From: a virus
IMG/VR virus record: IMGVR_UViG_3300028384_001071
Location: 37,565 to 101,564 of that record
Length of the DNA: 64,000 nucleotides
Reading direction: 5' to 3' (one strand)
Positions 47,987-56,918 of the stretch are shown here, in pieces. Each line of letters begins with the position of its first letter. Within the stretch, counting starts at the first letter, position 1. A program made the position numbers and the translations under genes. The notes under the pieces were generated by a model. It was not told the origin of the DNA and ran no database searches. It saw only the letters and a list, made by a program, of their open reading frames with translations.

Positions 47987-50073
47987 AACACAGATTCAAC
48001 CTGGCCGAAGCGACGGTCGACGAACTTCGAGAGATGACGCCTGAATTCGGCTACAATGGATTCGGCGAGTTCGTCTTCTATCGAACTTACTCAAGGCCCG
48101 ATGAAGAAGGCAACATGGAGACATGGCATGATGTCGTGATCCGTGTCACCGAGGGTACATTCAGCATCCGAAAGGATCACTACAAGAGAAACCAGATTCC
48201 TTGGGATGAGGACTTCTGGCAGACATACGCTCGCAACTTCGCTATCTCCATGTTCAAGATGGAATGGCTACCACCCGGTCGAGGCTTGTGGGCAATGGGG
48301 ACTGACTACGTTTACGAACGTGGCAGTATGAGCCTCAACAACTGTGCCGTTTGCGAAATCAAGAACATCGCCGACGACGCACACTGGATCATGGATGCAC
48401 TGATGAACGGCGTGGGCGTAGGATTCCTACCAACCCGCGACGACAACATTCTACTCGAAATCAAAGAACCAAAGGGTACTGAGAAGTATGTCATACCTGA
48501 CACACGTGAAGGTTGGTGTGACTCACTTCACGACCTCATTGACTGCTATTTTACGGGTGGACCCAAACCGGTATTTGAGTATCATGAGATACGCCGAGCC
48601 GGTCAGCCTATTCGTGGCTTTGGTGGTATTGCAAGTGGTCCTGATCCGCTTAAGCAACTCCACGGACGCATCGAAGAGTTCATGAAGCGTGCCGCTGACG
48701 TCACCGATGAAGACTACGACAGTGTCAGACTCAAGATGGATGTGGCGAACGCAATCGGATGTTGTGTCGTAGCTGGTAACGTAAGACGATCGGCTGAACT
48801 TGCCGCAGCCCCGCTGAGCGACGACACGTTCAAGGATCTGAAGGATTATGACAAACACCCAGAACGAGCCGCTCTCGGATGGATGTCCAATAACTCAGTT
48901 CTTCTTGAGACCGACGAGGACTTCCAGCGATTGGGAGAGATTGCAGCAAGAGTCGTCAAGAATGGTGAACCCGGATACATCAATCTTCGGAACCTTCACA
49001 AAGGAAGACTGGGACGCGACGATGGTCTCAGACGAGACAAAGCCATCGGCTTCAATCCCTGCGGCGAGCAGCCTCTTGAAGACAAGGAACTCTGTACGCT
49101 CGTCGAGACCTTACCAACCCGATGCCCGGATCATCAAACTTGGCTCAAAGCATGTGAGTACGCTACGGTCTATGCTTCGACAGTCACGCTACTGCCGACG
49201 CACCGTTCAGAGACGAACGCCGTCATGCTCCGCAATCGACGTATTGGTGTTAGCATTGTGGACATTACAGGCTGGCTCCACGAAGAAGGAGCCAGTAGCG
49301 TTATCAACTATATGCGAGAAGGTTATCAGATCGTCCGAAAGGCGAACCAATGGGTGAACTCGGAAGCAGGGATTCCTGAAGCAATCCGAGTCACGACAGT
49401 TAAGCCGGGCGGAACGATACCAAAGGTTGCAGGCAGAACATCGGGAGTCGGATATCCAACCTTCCGACACACTCTGATGAGAGTACGAGTCGCAGCCAAT
49501 AGCCCCATCCGTGGGATTCTTGAAGATGCAAACATTCCGAACGAACCGGACATCAATGATCCCGACGGAACTCTGGTCTTTGAATGGCCAGTCCTACAAG
49601 GACCATCGAAACCGGCAACGGAAGCAACATTGTTTGAGCAGGCGATGAATCTCGTCATGGTTCAACGTGAGTGGTCCGACAATGCGGTCAGCAATACGTT
49701 GTACTTCCGACCGCAGTGGCAGCTTATTGAGACTAACTTCAACGGCAAGAACTTCAAACCTGCTGACGATCATAAAGTAGAGACTGACCAATGGGGTCAG
49801 ACGAATCTCTACAGACGAGACCCAAATCACGAGGAAGACGTCGTTGAACGTGTCCTCTCGATGATAGCTCCGCTGACCAAGAGTGTCAGCCTCCTACCAC
49901 ATACACCAGCAGGCGTATACCCACAATCACCACAATCAGGCATTACCGAGGAAGAATACAACCAACGACTCAAAGACATGAAACCAATCGACTGGCAACG
50001 TCTATCTTTCAGCACTCCTGATATATCAGACGACAAGTATTGCTCGGGAGGCAATTGTACGCTCCCCGTGTAA
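47983..50073 (+). CDS. nrdJ: Class II (B12-dependent) ribonucleotide reductase
   Basis: 696 residues from the ATG at 47983 (GGGAG 5 bases upstream); an in-frame ATG at 47920 is less likely. Active-site loop FNPCGEQPL (Cys359, Glu361), first catalytic Cys in SLNNCAVCE near 118, and the C-terminal swinging pair CSGGNC at 687-692. The order and size fit monomeric adenosylcobalamin-dependent ribonucleoside triphosphate reductase (Lactobacillus type, NrdJ). It makes dNTPs with or without oxygen and depends on host B12. Confidence 0.92.
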   Translation: MKHRFNLAEATVDELREMTPEFGYNGFGEFVFYRTYSRPDEEGNMETWHDVVIRVTEGTFSIRKDHYKRNQIPWDEDFWQTYARNFAISMFKMEWLPPGRGLWAMGTDYVYERGSMSLNNCAVCEIKNIADDAHWIMDALMNGVGVGFLPTRDDNILLEIKEPKGTEKYVIPDTREGWCDSLHDLIDCYFTGGPKPVFEYHEIRRAGQPIRGFGGIASGPDPLKQLHGRIEEFMKRAADVTDEDYDSVRLKMDVANAIGCCVVAGNVRRSAELAAAPLSDDTFKDLKDYDKHPERAALGWMSNNSVLLETDEDFQRLGEIAARVVKNGEPGYINLRNLHKGRLGRDDGLRRDKAIGFNPCGEQPLEDKELCTLVETLPTRCPDHQTWLKACEYATVYASTVTLLPTHRSETNAVMLRNRRIGVSIVDITGWLHEEGASSVINYMREGYQIVRKANQWVNSEAGIPEAIRVTTVKPGGTIPKVAGRTSGVGYPTFRHTLMRVRVAANSPIRGILEDANIPNEPDINDPDGTLVFEWPVLQGPSKPATEATLFEQAMNLVMVQREWSDNAVSNTLYFRPQWQLIETNFNGKNFKPADDHKVETDQWGQTNLYRRDPNHEEDVVERVLSMIAPLTKSVSLLPHTPAGVYPQSPQSGITEEEYNQRLKDMKPIDWQRLSFSTPDISDDKYCSGGNCTLPV

Positions 50074-50118
50074 CCTCCGGCTGCTGCTCCATATTCTGCA
50101 ACCAATGAGGTTAGAACC

Positions 50119-50628
50119 ATGAGTTCCAAAACGGTTGGCGTTTTCGTAGACGTCGGTAATCTGTATCACTGCGTCAGTAAGAAGTTTGACGGAGCGAAAC
50201 TGAATTACAAGATGTATCTCGACAACGTAGTCTCCGATGGAGACATTATCTATAACGCAACGGCATACGGCGTCCAAGTCAAAGACGAGGCTGCCAAGTT
50301 CATCGCATGTCTCCGACACTTTGGATACGAACCCAAGTATCGACGACCTCGCATCTTTCAGAGCCAAGGTCGCGATCAAGTACGACGTATCCCTTGGTCG
50401 GTCGGCATTTCGATGGACATCGTCCGGATCGTAAGCAGTAACAAACTCGACACAGTTGTCTTGGGTTCATCGGAACCCGAGTTCGTAGACCTGGTTAACT
50501 GGGTCAAAGAACGAGGAGTCCGATGCATAGTCGCATCTTGCGGAATCCCTAAGACAATCCGAGAAGCCGCGAACGATCATATCGAAATCACGGAGTCTTA
50601 TCTTGAAAGCTCAAATCCAACCGAATAG
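50119..50628 (+). CDS. NYN-domain ribonuclease (LabA/PIN-like)
   Basis: 169 residues. GVFVDVGNLYH near residues 7-17 carries the first acidic residue, SVGISMDIVRI the second and DTVVLGSSEPEFVDLV the third. This is the pattern of NYN domains (LabA-like), PIN-fold enzymes that cut RNA. GGTTAG precedes the start. In this genome it may act with Ro60 and tRNAs in RNA turnover; that link is inference. Confidence 0.8.
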   Translation: MSSKTVGVFVDVGNLYHCVSKKFDGAKLNYKMYLDNVVSDGDIIYNATAYGVQVKDEAAKFIACLRHFGYEPKYRRPRIFQSQGRDQVRRIPWSVGISMDIVRIVSSNKLDTVVLGSSEPEFVDLVNWVKERGVRCIVASCGIPKTIREAANDHIEITESYLESSNPTE

Positions 50629-51076
50629 ATGGTCGTGTTTGCTCACGGCTTTCGCTATCGCACTTGACGAGAATGTCGATAAGTTGGTAGAGGAGATTGG
50701 GCACGACGGGTCTGAAAGGATCTGGAGTGCCCCTCACCCTAACGACTGTCGAGGTTTTCATATTCAAGAGATTATTGAGTGCTGCCTGTTCCGAAAGGTG
50801 GCCGTGGTTCCTATTGAACCACGGCCATCTCTTACACATCCGCTAACTAAGCAGGGTGTGTACGCGGTACCGGTGAATGATCCAGCATCACGGATGACGT
50901 ACCATATGCAAGGTGCAGTGGGCGTGCTGACTGGAATTACTGAGAATAACAGCCGTCATGCCCTTACTTGGAATAGGTCTGAAATCATTGACCCGAGTGA
51001 TGGTTTAGCACGGCAGACCATACATCCAGAGTGGCAAATAGAGTGCTTCTGGAAGCTAATCCCGATGTCGATGTAA
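50603..51076 (+). CDS. C39-like cysteine peptidase-fold protein
   Basis: 157 residues from a TTG that lies within the NYN gene; no better start is visible. QPNRWSCLLTAFAIAL (Cys12 at a helix start), then SRHALTWN (His near 116) and IIDPSDG (Asp near 124) give the Cys-His-Asp order of the papain-like C39/transglutaminase-like folds. It could be a peptidase or an acyltransferase. The last codons contain CCCGATGTCGATG, a motif repeated in control regions. Confidence 0.6.
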   Translation: MKAQIQPNRWSCLLTAFAIALDENVDKLVEEIGHDGSERIWSAPHPNDCRGFHIQEIIECCLFRKVAVVPIEPRPSLTHPLTKQGVYAVPVNDPASRMTYHMQGAVGVLTGITENNSRHALTWNRSEIIDPSDGLARQTIHPEWQIECFWKLIPMSM

Positions 51077-51221
51077 TTAACATCAGCATCGAAAGTCCGG
51101 CCTGAATAATCCGGAAATTCCGTTCAAGTTAACTTGACAAGTTTGACGATATATGAGATAAACCGGGGTTTCGGGGTTACCCTATTGTGACCGTTCCGGG
51201 TCGCGAATCCCGATGTCGATG
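51061..51221. repeat. Two copies of CCCGATGTCGATG before the sigma gene
   Basis: The 13-mer at 51061-51073 is the same as half of the palindrome at 31188-31216 and is followed by an imperfect inverted copy CATCAGCATCG at 51081-51091. A second copy lies at 51209-51221. CGGAAATTCCG (51112-51122) and TTTCGGGGTT (inverse of AACCCCGAAA at 31154) also recur in the 31.1-kb control region. Confidence 0.6.
51134..51162 (+). promoter_or_regulatory. Sigma70-type promoter for sigma factor gene
   Basis: TTGACA at 51134-51139, a 17-base spacer and GATAAA at 51157-51162 (4 of 6 matches to TATAAT). It lies in the 191-base gap before the sigma factor gene. A host-type promoter here fits an early regulatory gene. 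Confidence 0.6.
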
Positions 51222-51267
51222 TTGTTTTGCCGCAAATCTCGATGTTTGGGCTGGAGCCAAAATAAGC

Positions 51268-51942
51268 ATGTTTCTACTTGGTCATCGGGCCAAGGCCGCA
51301 TCAATCGATCATCCACTAGGTACTACGACTGCACTGGATGACGACGCCACGGATGCACTAAAGAATCAGATGTTGGACGGAGATCCGACAGCCGCTGATA
51401 AGATCATTACGGGTTTCACCCGAATGGCAATTAGCATTGCCGCGAAGTATGTCGGCTTCCGACCGGAGTTAGAAGCTGATTTGTGCAGTGAAGCACTGCT
51501 GGCCGTGACCGTCGCAGTTCAACGCATTCGTGACAGGGAGGTCGAATACGAAAACATCAGCCCGTACATTATCGGTTTCGTTCACAGCCGTTGTAGTTAC
51601 TTCGTCAGGAACGATCGATTGTTCGGGCCTTCATGGTCAACACGGCAAAGCAACAAAGAACGTGGAATCCATGAGCCAGTAGTGACAACCATCGACGATG
51701 AAACAGTCGAGCAAATCACTGTTGGTAACATACCACCTGAGTTTGATTTACAAGAATGCATCGACGCATGCACCGACTGTGCTCGGCAACGTGTTATCAT
51801 TCAACGAAAGTTGAATGGGTACACGGCGCGTGAGATTGCAAATGAACTCGAAATCGATCCAGCAACGGTATCCCGTTCGCTTAACCGATTTCGAGATGCA
51901 CTAGGAAACATGATACATGCAGACTTTCCTACCTTACGCTGA
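51268..51942 (+). CDS. Sigma70-family (ECF-like) sigma factor
   Basis: 224 residues from the ATG at 51268 with GGAG 11 bases upstream; a GTG at 51187 would read through the repeat motif. Region 2: DPTAADKIITGFTRMA, ELEADLCSEALLAV and YIIGFVHSRCSYFVRND. Region 4 HTH: CARQRVIIQRKLNG, TAREIANELEIDPATVSRSL. It would redirect host RNA polymerase to phage promoters. Its target promoters are not identified; motifs shared with the 31-kb region may be part of the circuit. Confidence 0.85.
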   Translation: MFLLGHRAKAASIDHPLGTTTALDDDATDALKNQMLDGDPTAADKIITGFTRMAISIAAKYVGFRPELEADLCSEALLAVTVAVQRIRDREVEYENISPYIIGFVHSRCSYFVRNDRLFGPSWSTRQSNKERGIHEPVVTTIDDETVEQITVGNIPPEFDLQECIDACTDCARQRVIIQRKLNGYTAREIANELEIDPATVSRSLNRFRDALGNMIHADFPTLR

Positions 51943-52528
51943 CTTTGACAAGTCAGCCCAAGCCCTTGACACTCAACGACTGCTCAAGCAGATTGTTGAA
52001 GCAACGCAGATAACAAGCATTGTCGTGGCGAGCACGATGAAGTCTATGACTGTGGTTGAGAAGCACTTCCAACCAATCAACATCAATATGCCTAAATGGC
52101 TGACTGGTCGTGTGGTTGGTATTGGTCATTGGGTTGAAGAGCGAGTCGTCGTGAAAGACATAGCGTGGTCCAATCACCCGGCCACGAGGATGTGGGTCAA
52201 TCACCGATGGGGCCTGATCTGTTACACCTACACCATGATTCGTGAATACGAACGGCGTGGGTATGACGCAACAGTGCTTAGATCAAACATCGGTAAGTTT
52301 GGCTTAGAATTGACGCAAGAGCGTCTAAAGGAAATGGATGATGTTCAGAACGAACTAGCTAGATCCGCACCCAACATGTACTACGAACAAGAGTCGTTCC
52401 CACGTTGGCTGGGTCTTGAATTATTCCATTCAAAGCATCGAGCAACATTACTGTCCAAAGCCCCAGACTTCTACGGGAAGTATGGTTGGACTGAAAAACC
52501 AGAGTATGGTTACTACTGGCCAGCATGA
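51917..52528 (+). CDS. Pyrimidine dimer DNA glycosylase family protein
   Basis: 203 residues. MQTFLPYADFDKSAQALD, QRLLKQIVEATQI, WSNHPATRMW and FHSKHRATLLSK match, from memory, the MSMEG_6728/pyrimidine dimer glycosylase group. The family is related to T4 DenV by annotation and is common in phages and actinobacteria. It would start repair of UV-damaged DNA. Its ATG overlaps the sigma gene by 26 bases. Confidence 0.78.
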   Translation: MQTFLPYADFDKSAQALDTQRLLKQIVEATQITSIVVASTMKSMTVVEKHFQPININMPKWLTGRVVGIGHWVEERVVVKDIAWSNHPATRMWVNHRWGLICYTYTMIREYERRGYDATVLRSNIGKFGLELTQERLKEMDDVQNELARSAPNMYYEQESFPRWLGLELFHSKHRATLLSKAPDFYGKYGWTEKPEYGYYWPA

Positions 52529-52540
52529 AGGAGTGAAAGC

Positions 52541-52705
52541 ATGACACGGCTGTCAGAACGTACACAGATGGTGATCGGTTGCCTGATAATCGCAGCAGGG
52601 CTGCTGACCTTGAATGAATTAGGCTTGATCCCACTGTATCCGTGGGAATCTGATGAGACGACCGAGGTACTTGAGTCCAACCTCAATCAACCTGTATTAC
52701 CGTGA
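52541..52705 (+). CDS. Small single-span membrane protein
   Basis: 54 residues. GGAG is 6-7 bases before the ATG. Hydrophobic segment QMVIGCLIIAAGLLTL (residues 8-23), then an acidic outer tail. Overlaps the nuclease gene by 53 bases. A holin-like role is possible, but only one span is present and no lysis cassette is nearby. Confidence 0.6.
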   Translation: MTRLSERTQMVIGCLIIAAGLLTLNELGLIPLYPWESDETTEVLESNLNQPVLP

Positions 52706-53663
52706 TATCGAAGAGTTCTATTGTCGGTATCTGACGGAACATCGACCGCCGCGTATGAAGCAGACACGGCCAATGTCGATCGGTTCTGCATTCGACGCGT
52801 ATGTCAAGAGTTACCTGCACGAGAAGCTGTTCGGCAAGGGTGCAGACCCGATGTACGAACGAGACACGCTCTTCGAAGAGCAGGTGGAAGAACACAATTG
52901 GGATTGGGCACGAGTACATGGTGCCCATGCGATGGAGATCTATCGCCAGTCCGGGGCGTTGGCTGACTTGCTCATTGAGTTGAACAAAGCAGTTGGCGAT
53001 CCGGTATTCGAGGTTAGCTTGGAAGGTAAGCTGAGTGTGAATCGGGCAGGTGTTGATCCGACACCTGTGAACTTCCTCGGTAAGCCTGACATCTACTTCA
53101 TCAACAAGCTCGGCAACCCAGTCATTCTCGACTGGAAAGTGAATGGTTGGTGTTCCAAACGTGGAGCATCTCCTAAGAAGGGCTATCTCAAGTTGCGTCA
53201 TGGTAGTAACGTGCGGAGTCTTGACAAGCCTCATCACCGAGACTGCCAGCCGATGATGCACCAAGGCATGATGATCAACGCCGGGATTACACTCGACATG
53301 GTCGACAAAGACTGGGCCACGCAGCTTGCGATCTACGCATGGCTTTGTGGCTGCGACATTGGTTCCGACTTCATTACGGGTCTGGATCAACTCGCGTGTA
53401 AGCCAAATGAACTAGGCGGGCAGTTTCCCGATGTCCGGATTGCTGAACACCGACTGCGAGTCGGTCGCCAGTTCCAATGGGAAACATTCCTCAAAGCACA
53501 GGAAGTGTGGGACGTTGTCCATTCGGACCACATCTTCCGAGATATGTCTGAGGACGAATCACGGCGTAAGTGTGAAACACTCGACGCTCAGTGTAAGTCC
53601 CTGACTCAGATGAGTAATTCTGATGACCCAATGGACAAGTTATTTATGGAGATGACAAAGTGA
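52653..53663 (+). CDS. RecB/Cas4-like PD-(D/E)xK nuclease
   Basis: 336 residues. YLSPTSINLYYRDIEEFYCR and the QTRPMSIGSAFDAYVKSYL segment match RecB-family starts; NFLGKPDIYF and VILDWKVNGW supply the PD...DxK catalytic residues (Asp near 150, Asp-x-Lys near 166-168). The C-terminal Cys residues of Cas4 iron-sulfur sites are not clear. It fits a phage exonuclease of recombination or DNA processing. Confidence 0.82.
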   Translation: MRRPRYLSPTSINLYYRDIEEFYCRYLTEHRPPRMKQTRPMSIGSAFDAYVKSYLHEKLFGKGADPMYERDTLFEEQVEEHNWDWARVHGAHAMEIYRQSGALADLLIELNKAVGDPVFEVSLEGKLSVNRAGVDPTPVNFLGKPDIYFINKLGNPVILDWKVNGWCSKRGASPKKGYLKLRHGSNVRSLDKPHHRDCQPMMHQGMMINAGITLDMVDKDWATQLAIYAWLCGCDIGSDFITGLDQLACKPNELGGQFPDVRIAEHRLRVGRQFQWETFLKAQEVWDVVHSDHIFRDMSEDESRRKCETLDAQCKSLTQMSNSDDPMDKLFMEMTK

Positions 53664-54052
53664 TGCGACGATTTCTCTTCCTTGCGATTGTAGCCTGTAC
53701 GGCTTCGACCGCAGATGCCCAATGGTGTCCAAACTGCCGACCTTACGTACCGCCACCTCAACAGTGGGTGTACCAGCCGACACAATGGCAGCGGGTTCCG
53801 ATAGGCCCGCCAGTCGAGATGCAACGCACAGTTGAACTGGTTGGTCGGCGAAGTATGCTGTTCCCGTGGTACACTCATTGGGGTTACGAGACACGAGTGC
53901 GGCCGGTCACTTACCGGCAGCCGCCGATGTTAATGCAGCCTGTTGTACAACGTCAGCCGCCTGTTGTGCGGCAACGGGAACCAGCACGTCAAAGTCCACC
54001 GCCAGAATCGACCTTCTCGCAGAAAGTGCAGTGGCGTAAACCTCGCGACTGA
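53663..54052 (+). CDS. Exported Pro/Gln-rich protein
   Basis: 129 residues from the ATG that overlaps the upstream stop (TGATG). Signal peptide RRFLFLAIVACTASTADAQ then a mature part rich in Pro, Gln, Trp and Arg with CPNC and repeats such as RQPPMLMQ. It looks like short secreted proteins of Planctomycetes, which is a weak hint about the host. Function unknown. Confidence 0.6.
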   Translation: MRRFLFLAIVACTASTADAQWCPNCRPYVPPPQQWVYQPTQWQRVPIGPPVEMQRTVELVGRRSMLFPWYTHWGYETRVRPVTYRQPPMLMQPVVQRQPPVVRQREPARQSPPPESTFSQKVQWRKPRD

Positions 54053-54123
54053 CACAAGGCCCGTACGCCTCAAGTCTTGAGCAACGACTTACCAAAGTAC
54101 ACAAGTGGATTCACTTAGGTACA

Positions 54124-54147
54124 GCCCGCCGTACGGGGCGGGCGTTT
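54124..54147 (+). terminator. Terminator
   Basis: GCCCGCC/GGCGGGC (7 bp) around GTACGG, followed by GTTT. It lies between the exported protein gene and the AAA+ gene, and touches the truncated tRNA-like element at 54146. Confidence 0.65.
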
Positions 54148-54187
54148 CGCCGGATGGTTAACGCAGGTTCGATTCCTGCACGGCGAA
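54146..54187 (+). ncRNA. Truncated tRNA-like minihelix (acceptor plus T arm)
   Basis: TTCGCCG/CGGCGAA (7 bp) is joined through GATGGTTAAC to a perfect T arm GCAGG TTCGATT CCTGC. D and anticodon arms are missing. CCGGATGGTTAACG also recalls the Y motif CGGA...GGTTATCG. Acceptor plus T-arm minihelices are known minimal RNase P substrates, so it may serve as a cut site. It could simply be a tRNA relic. Confidence 0.5.
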
Positions 54188-54257
54188 TGTTGGGTGAGCC
54201 AATGGCAGGCAAACCCACTTATTTCCGATGGTCGCAAATCTAAGAAAGGACGCGACA

Positions 54258-55760
54258 ATGAGTACGATTGCCAAACTTAAAGATGGTTCCAAAGGAGCTG
54301 GTGCTGCTGAGCCGACACATCTCACAAATGTGTTGAATCTCATGACGGGAAACATCCCGCCTGATATTGCCACCCAATTGGAAGAACTGCGATTCCGTGC
54401 CTCAACTGACGGTACTGATGTCGTCGTCCAAGGTAAGAAGCTGATCTTGCCGGTAGGTATGTCGAAGACTGATGCGGTGTCCTACCTCAATCGCAAGATT
54501 GTCGAAGAAGACACCTCGTTCGACATTCAGGAAACGATCGAGGCGTTCCCGTTCGATGCCGCTCGTGCATTGAAGCTGGTCCTCGAAGATATGTACGGTG
54601 AACCTCTGTCGGAGGGCAAGGAGATCCAAACAGTGTTTGGGCCGTTCAAACTGAACTGCCAGATGATTCGACTGGAAGTGTCGAAGGGTAAATACGAGAT
54701 GATCCCGTGGGGTACGATCAACATCCCCGGCGTCGGTCGTATCACGATGGGCTTCGCAGCCTTGAACGATCGAACAGTCCTCAGTCTGGAGGCTACAGTC
54801 CTCGGTAAGCACCGCGATAATCTCACGGAACTGCTCACCAAGGTCCGGGCCAAGGCGGCTGACCTGTCCATCTTCAAGGGTCAGGCTGTCAAGTTGGAGT
54901 TCCGGAACTATGACGGTGAGCGTGTCGTGATGGGTCCAGACTGGGCTCCCGAGTTCGTCGATCTGACGACCTCACCGAAGCCCATCTTCAACGAGCGTGC
55001 TGCGAACGAGATCGAAGTGGCTCTGCTGAACCCAATTCGACACACCGATGTTCTGCGTAAGCGGGATATCCCAGTCGGTCGTCGGGTTCTCCTCGAGGGC
55101 GAATACGGTAACGGTAAGACTCTAACGGCGGCTCACCTTGCTCGGGAATGTGTGAAGAACAATTGGACGTTCTTCTACTGCACCGATGTCCGCGATATCG
55201 ACCAGACGATGAAGATCGCGGTCAACTATGGTCCGGCTGTCGTCTTCGTCGAAGATGTGGATCACGTGATTCTCCATGCGGAGAATGACAACGAAGCACA
55301 ACTCAATGTGCAGAACCTGTCAACCGCATTCGATGGTGTCGATAACAAGGATTCGGAAGTCATGCTCGTCATGACCACGAACAACGTCGATGCCATTCCG
55401 AAGATCCTGAAGCGTCCGGGTCGTATGGACGCCATTATCAACATCGGAAACCCGGACCAGGATACTGTCGTCCGACTCGTACGTCAGTACGCTGGTCAGT
55501 TCATCGATACGAAGTTCGACGACGCCAGCATCAAGAAAGCAGTCGAGCCAATCATTGGCCAGTCTGCTTCCTTCGTCCGTGAGTTGGTTGAACGTGCCAA
55601 GTTGGGATCAGTCACCAATGAGGACGGTGCAATCACTCCGGCAGACATCAGTACCGCTGCCGGTATGATGGCACACCATGCCAAAGTGTTGGATCGTGCC
55701 GATGAAGTACCGGAACTTGTGACTGCCGATGCTACTGACGATGACCTTGACATCGACTAG
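54258..55760 (+). CDS. AAA+ ATPase (CDC48/FtsH-like core)
   Basis: 500 residues from the ATG at 54258 (AAAGGA upstream). Walker A LEGEYGNGKT near 277-286, Walker B AVVFVEDVDH near 327-336, sensor MTTNN, Arg finger RPGRMDA, and the C-terminal small domain. The N-terminal 260 residues, containing FGPFKLNCQMIRLEVS and a RITMGFAALNDRT region, are not a known domain to me. It may unfold proteins or remodel a complex. The family is, from memory, present in several jumbo and large siphoviruses. Confidence 0.82.
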   Translation: MSTIAKLKDGSKGAGAAEPTHLTNVLNLMTGNIPPDIATQLEELRFRASTDGTDVVVQGKKLILPVGMSKTDAVSYLNRKIVEEDTSFDIQETIEAFPFDAARALKLVLEDMYGEPLSEGKEIQTVFGPFKLNCQMIRLEVSKGKYEMIPWGTINIPGVGRITMGFAALNDRTVLSLEATVLGKHRDNLTELLTKVRAKAADLSIFKGQAVKLEFRNYDGERVVMGPDWAPEFVDLTTSPKPIFNERAANEIEVALLNPIRHTDVLRKRDIPVGRRVLLEGEYGNGKTLTAAHLARECVKNNWTFFYCTDVRDIDQTMKIAVNYGPAVVFVEDVDHVILHAENDNEAQLNVQNLSTAFDGVDNKDSEVMLVMTTNNVDAIPKILKRPGRMDAIINIGNPDQDTVVRLVRQYAGQFIDTKFDDASIKKAVEPIIGQSASFVRELVERAKLGSVTNEDGAITPADISTAAGMMAHHAKVLDRADEVPELVTADATDDDLDID

Positions 55761-55812
55761 ATGAGTGTCGCGTCCGGTCAGGTTGGAACTGACGACCATC
55801 CATCCTGACCTC

Positions 55813-55846
55813 GGAGAGGCAGGCCCACACCTGCCTCTCCTTCTTT
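55813..55846 (+). terminator. Strong terminator after AAA+ gene
   Basis: GGAGAGGCAGG/CCTGCCTCTCC, a perfect 11-bp stem with a CCCACA loop, followed by TTCTTT. Confidence 0.9.
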
Positions 55847-55936
55847 CATAGCTGTGGGAGGCCGACAGCACGGACATGCGACGGCAATCTCTCATGGATG
55901 AGACTCCCACAGCGTTTCTCCAAACTTGGTGAGGTA

Positions 55937-56296
55937 ATGTTCAGAAGCAAGTACAAATCTATGTACGAGCTTGAGTTTGAACGAAACTCGAACTTAGTGG
56001 CCGAGTTAAAGGTCGCACAGGATAAATATGAACGTCTCGCGAAACGGTACAACCGACGCATGATGCAGGAGATCACTAGGACAGTCGATGTCTTCTCCGA
56101 CATGATCGAATACCTGATCGATCACTTTGGAATCAACTGCGAATTCGATTTCGAATACGAGGGTGAGATCGAAGGTGATGAACTTTGGGAAGTTCGGAAT
56201 ACTGAGACCGGTAAGGTCCGTCAGATGCACATTTGTTGGGAGCCTACTCACAATGGTAGGCTCTCTTTCGACATCGCAATTTCAGAGGAACAATGA
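55937..56296 (+). CDS. Coiled-coil hypothetical protein
   Basis: 119 residues from the ATG with GAGG 3 bases upstream (a longer start at 55898 is less well placed). Residues 8-45 are charged and helical (YELEFERNSNLVAELKVAQ, KYERLAKRYNRRMM). The rest is acidic. The 3' part contains a terminator-like hairpin at 56240-56268. No family recognised. Confidence 0.6.
   Translation: MFRSKYKSMYELEFERNSNLVAELKVAQDKYERLAKRYNRRMMQEITRTVDVFSDMIEYLIDHFGINCEFDFEYEGEIEGDELWEVRNTETGKVRQMHICWEPTHNGRLSFDIAISEEQ
56240..56268 (+). terminator. Terminator-like hairpin inside a coding sequence
   Basis: GAGCCTAC/GTAGGCTC (8 bp) around TCACAATG, then TCTTTC. It lies about 30 bases before the stop of the 119-residue gene. 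It may attenuate the downstream membrane-protein gene; the codons WEPTHNGRLS cover it. Confidence 0.45.
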
Positions 56297-56859
56297 TGAC
56301 TCGTCGCGTTAAGGATGGTTGGGACAAGCTGGATGACGCAGCCGACAAGGGGCCGTTTAGCTTCGGTGCTCGAATCATATTGATCGTGTTTGGATTGGCA
56401 GTGTTCGCCGGAGTGATCGCCTTCGTAGCGAACCCGTTCACACAAGCCGCAAGAATCGTCAACAAGACGATCGACGCAGACAACGTGATCTACAACTACG
56501 AATGGTTCAAACTCCGCCACGAAGGCATCTTGGCCATCGACAATAAGATCACCACAGCCACAGCTGATGTGAACTCGTTCGAAGAGTCAATGGGGCCTCG
56601 CAAAGAGTGGGGTCGTGAAGACAAGATCGAACACTCCCGACTGAAATCAATCGCAAGCGGATTGCAGATGCAACGGGACGATCTCGCAGGCAGAACTTCC
56701 GGCCCCGCCGAAGACGGCAGTTACGGGTCGAACGGGGATGCGATCTTCTTCTTCGCAACCGACGGTACATACCTGGAGTGGAACGGCAGATATCACTTGA
56801 GTGACAAGCCGTTGAAACTCACCCAGCCACCGATGGTGACAATGGAAGCCGAGAAATAA
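56293..56859 (+). CDS. Single-span membrane protein
   Basis: 188 residues. Membrane span IILIVFGLAVFAGVIAFVA near residues 28-46, then a helical domain (DADNVIYNYEWFKLRHEGIL, EESMGPRKEWGREDKIEHS, LKSIASGLQ) that recalls, from memory, a small family of phage membrane proteins with the same D-N-x-I-x-N-Y-E-W-F motif. Function unknown; the ATG overlaps the upstream stop. Confidence 0.7.
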   Translation: MMTRRVKDGWDKLDDAADKGPFSFGARIILIVFGLAVFAGVIAFVANPFTQAARIVNKTIDADNVIYNYEWFKLRHEGILAIDNKITTATADVNSFEESMGPRKEWGREDKIEHSRLKSIASGLQMQRDDLAGRTSGPAEDGSYGSNGDAIFFFATDGTYLEWNGRYHLSDKPLKLTQPPMVTMEAEK

Positions 56860-56873
56860 CCCACTGGTACAGG

Positions 56874-56907
56874 CGGCCCTGTCGGTCAAACGGCAGGGCC
56901 GATCTTT
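56874..56907 (+). terminator. Terminator
   Basis: CGGCCCTG/CAGGGCCG stem (8 bp) with a 12-base loop, followed by ATCTTT, 14 bases after the membrane-protein stop. Confidence 0.75.
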
Positions 56908-56918
56908 AGGAGTGAGCT

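Noticed and set aside
47983-50073. Cobalamin riboswitch before the RNR gene
   Set aside because: The upstream sequence is coding (VRR-NUC gene) and shows no B12-box.
52683-53390. 235-codon minus-strand frame over the RecB-like gene
   Set aside because: It mirrors a gene with catalytic PD-(D/E)xK motifs. No ribosome site or protein-like pattern.
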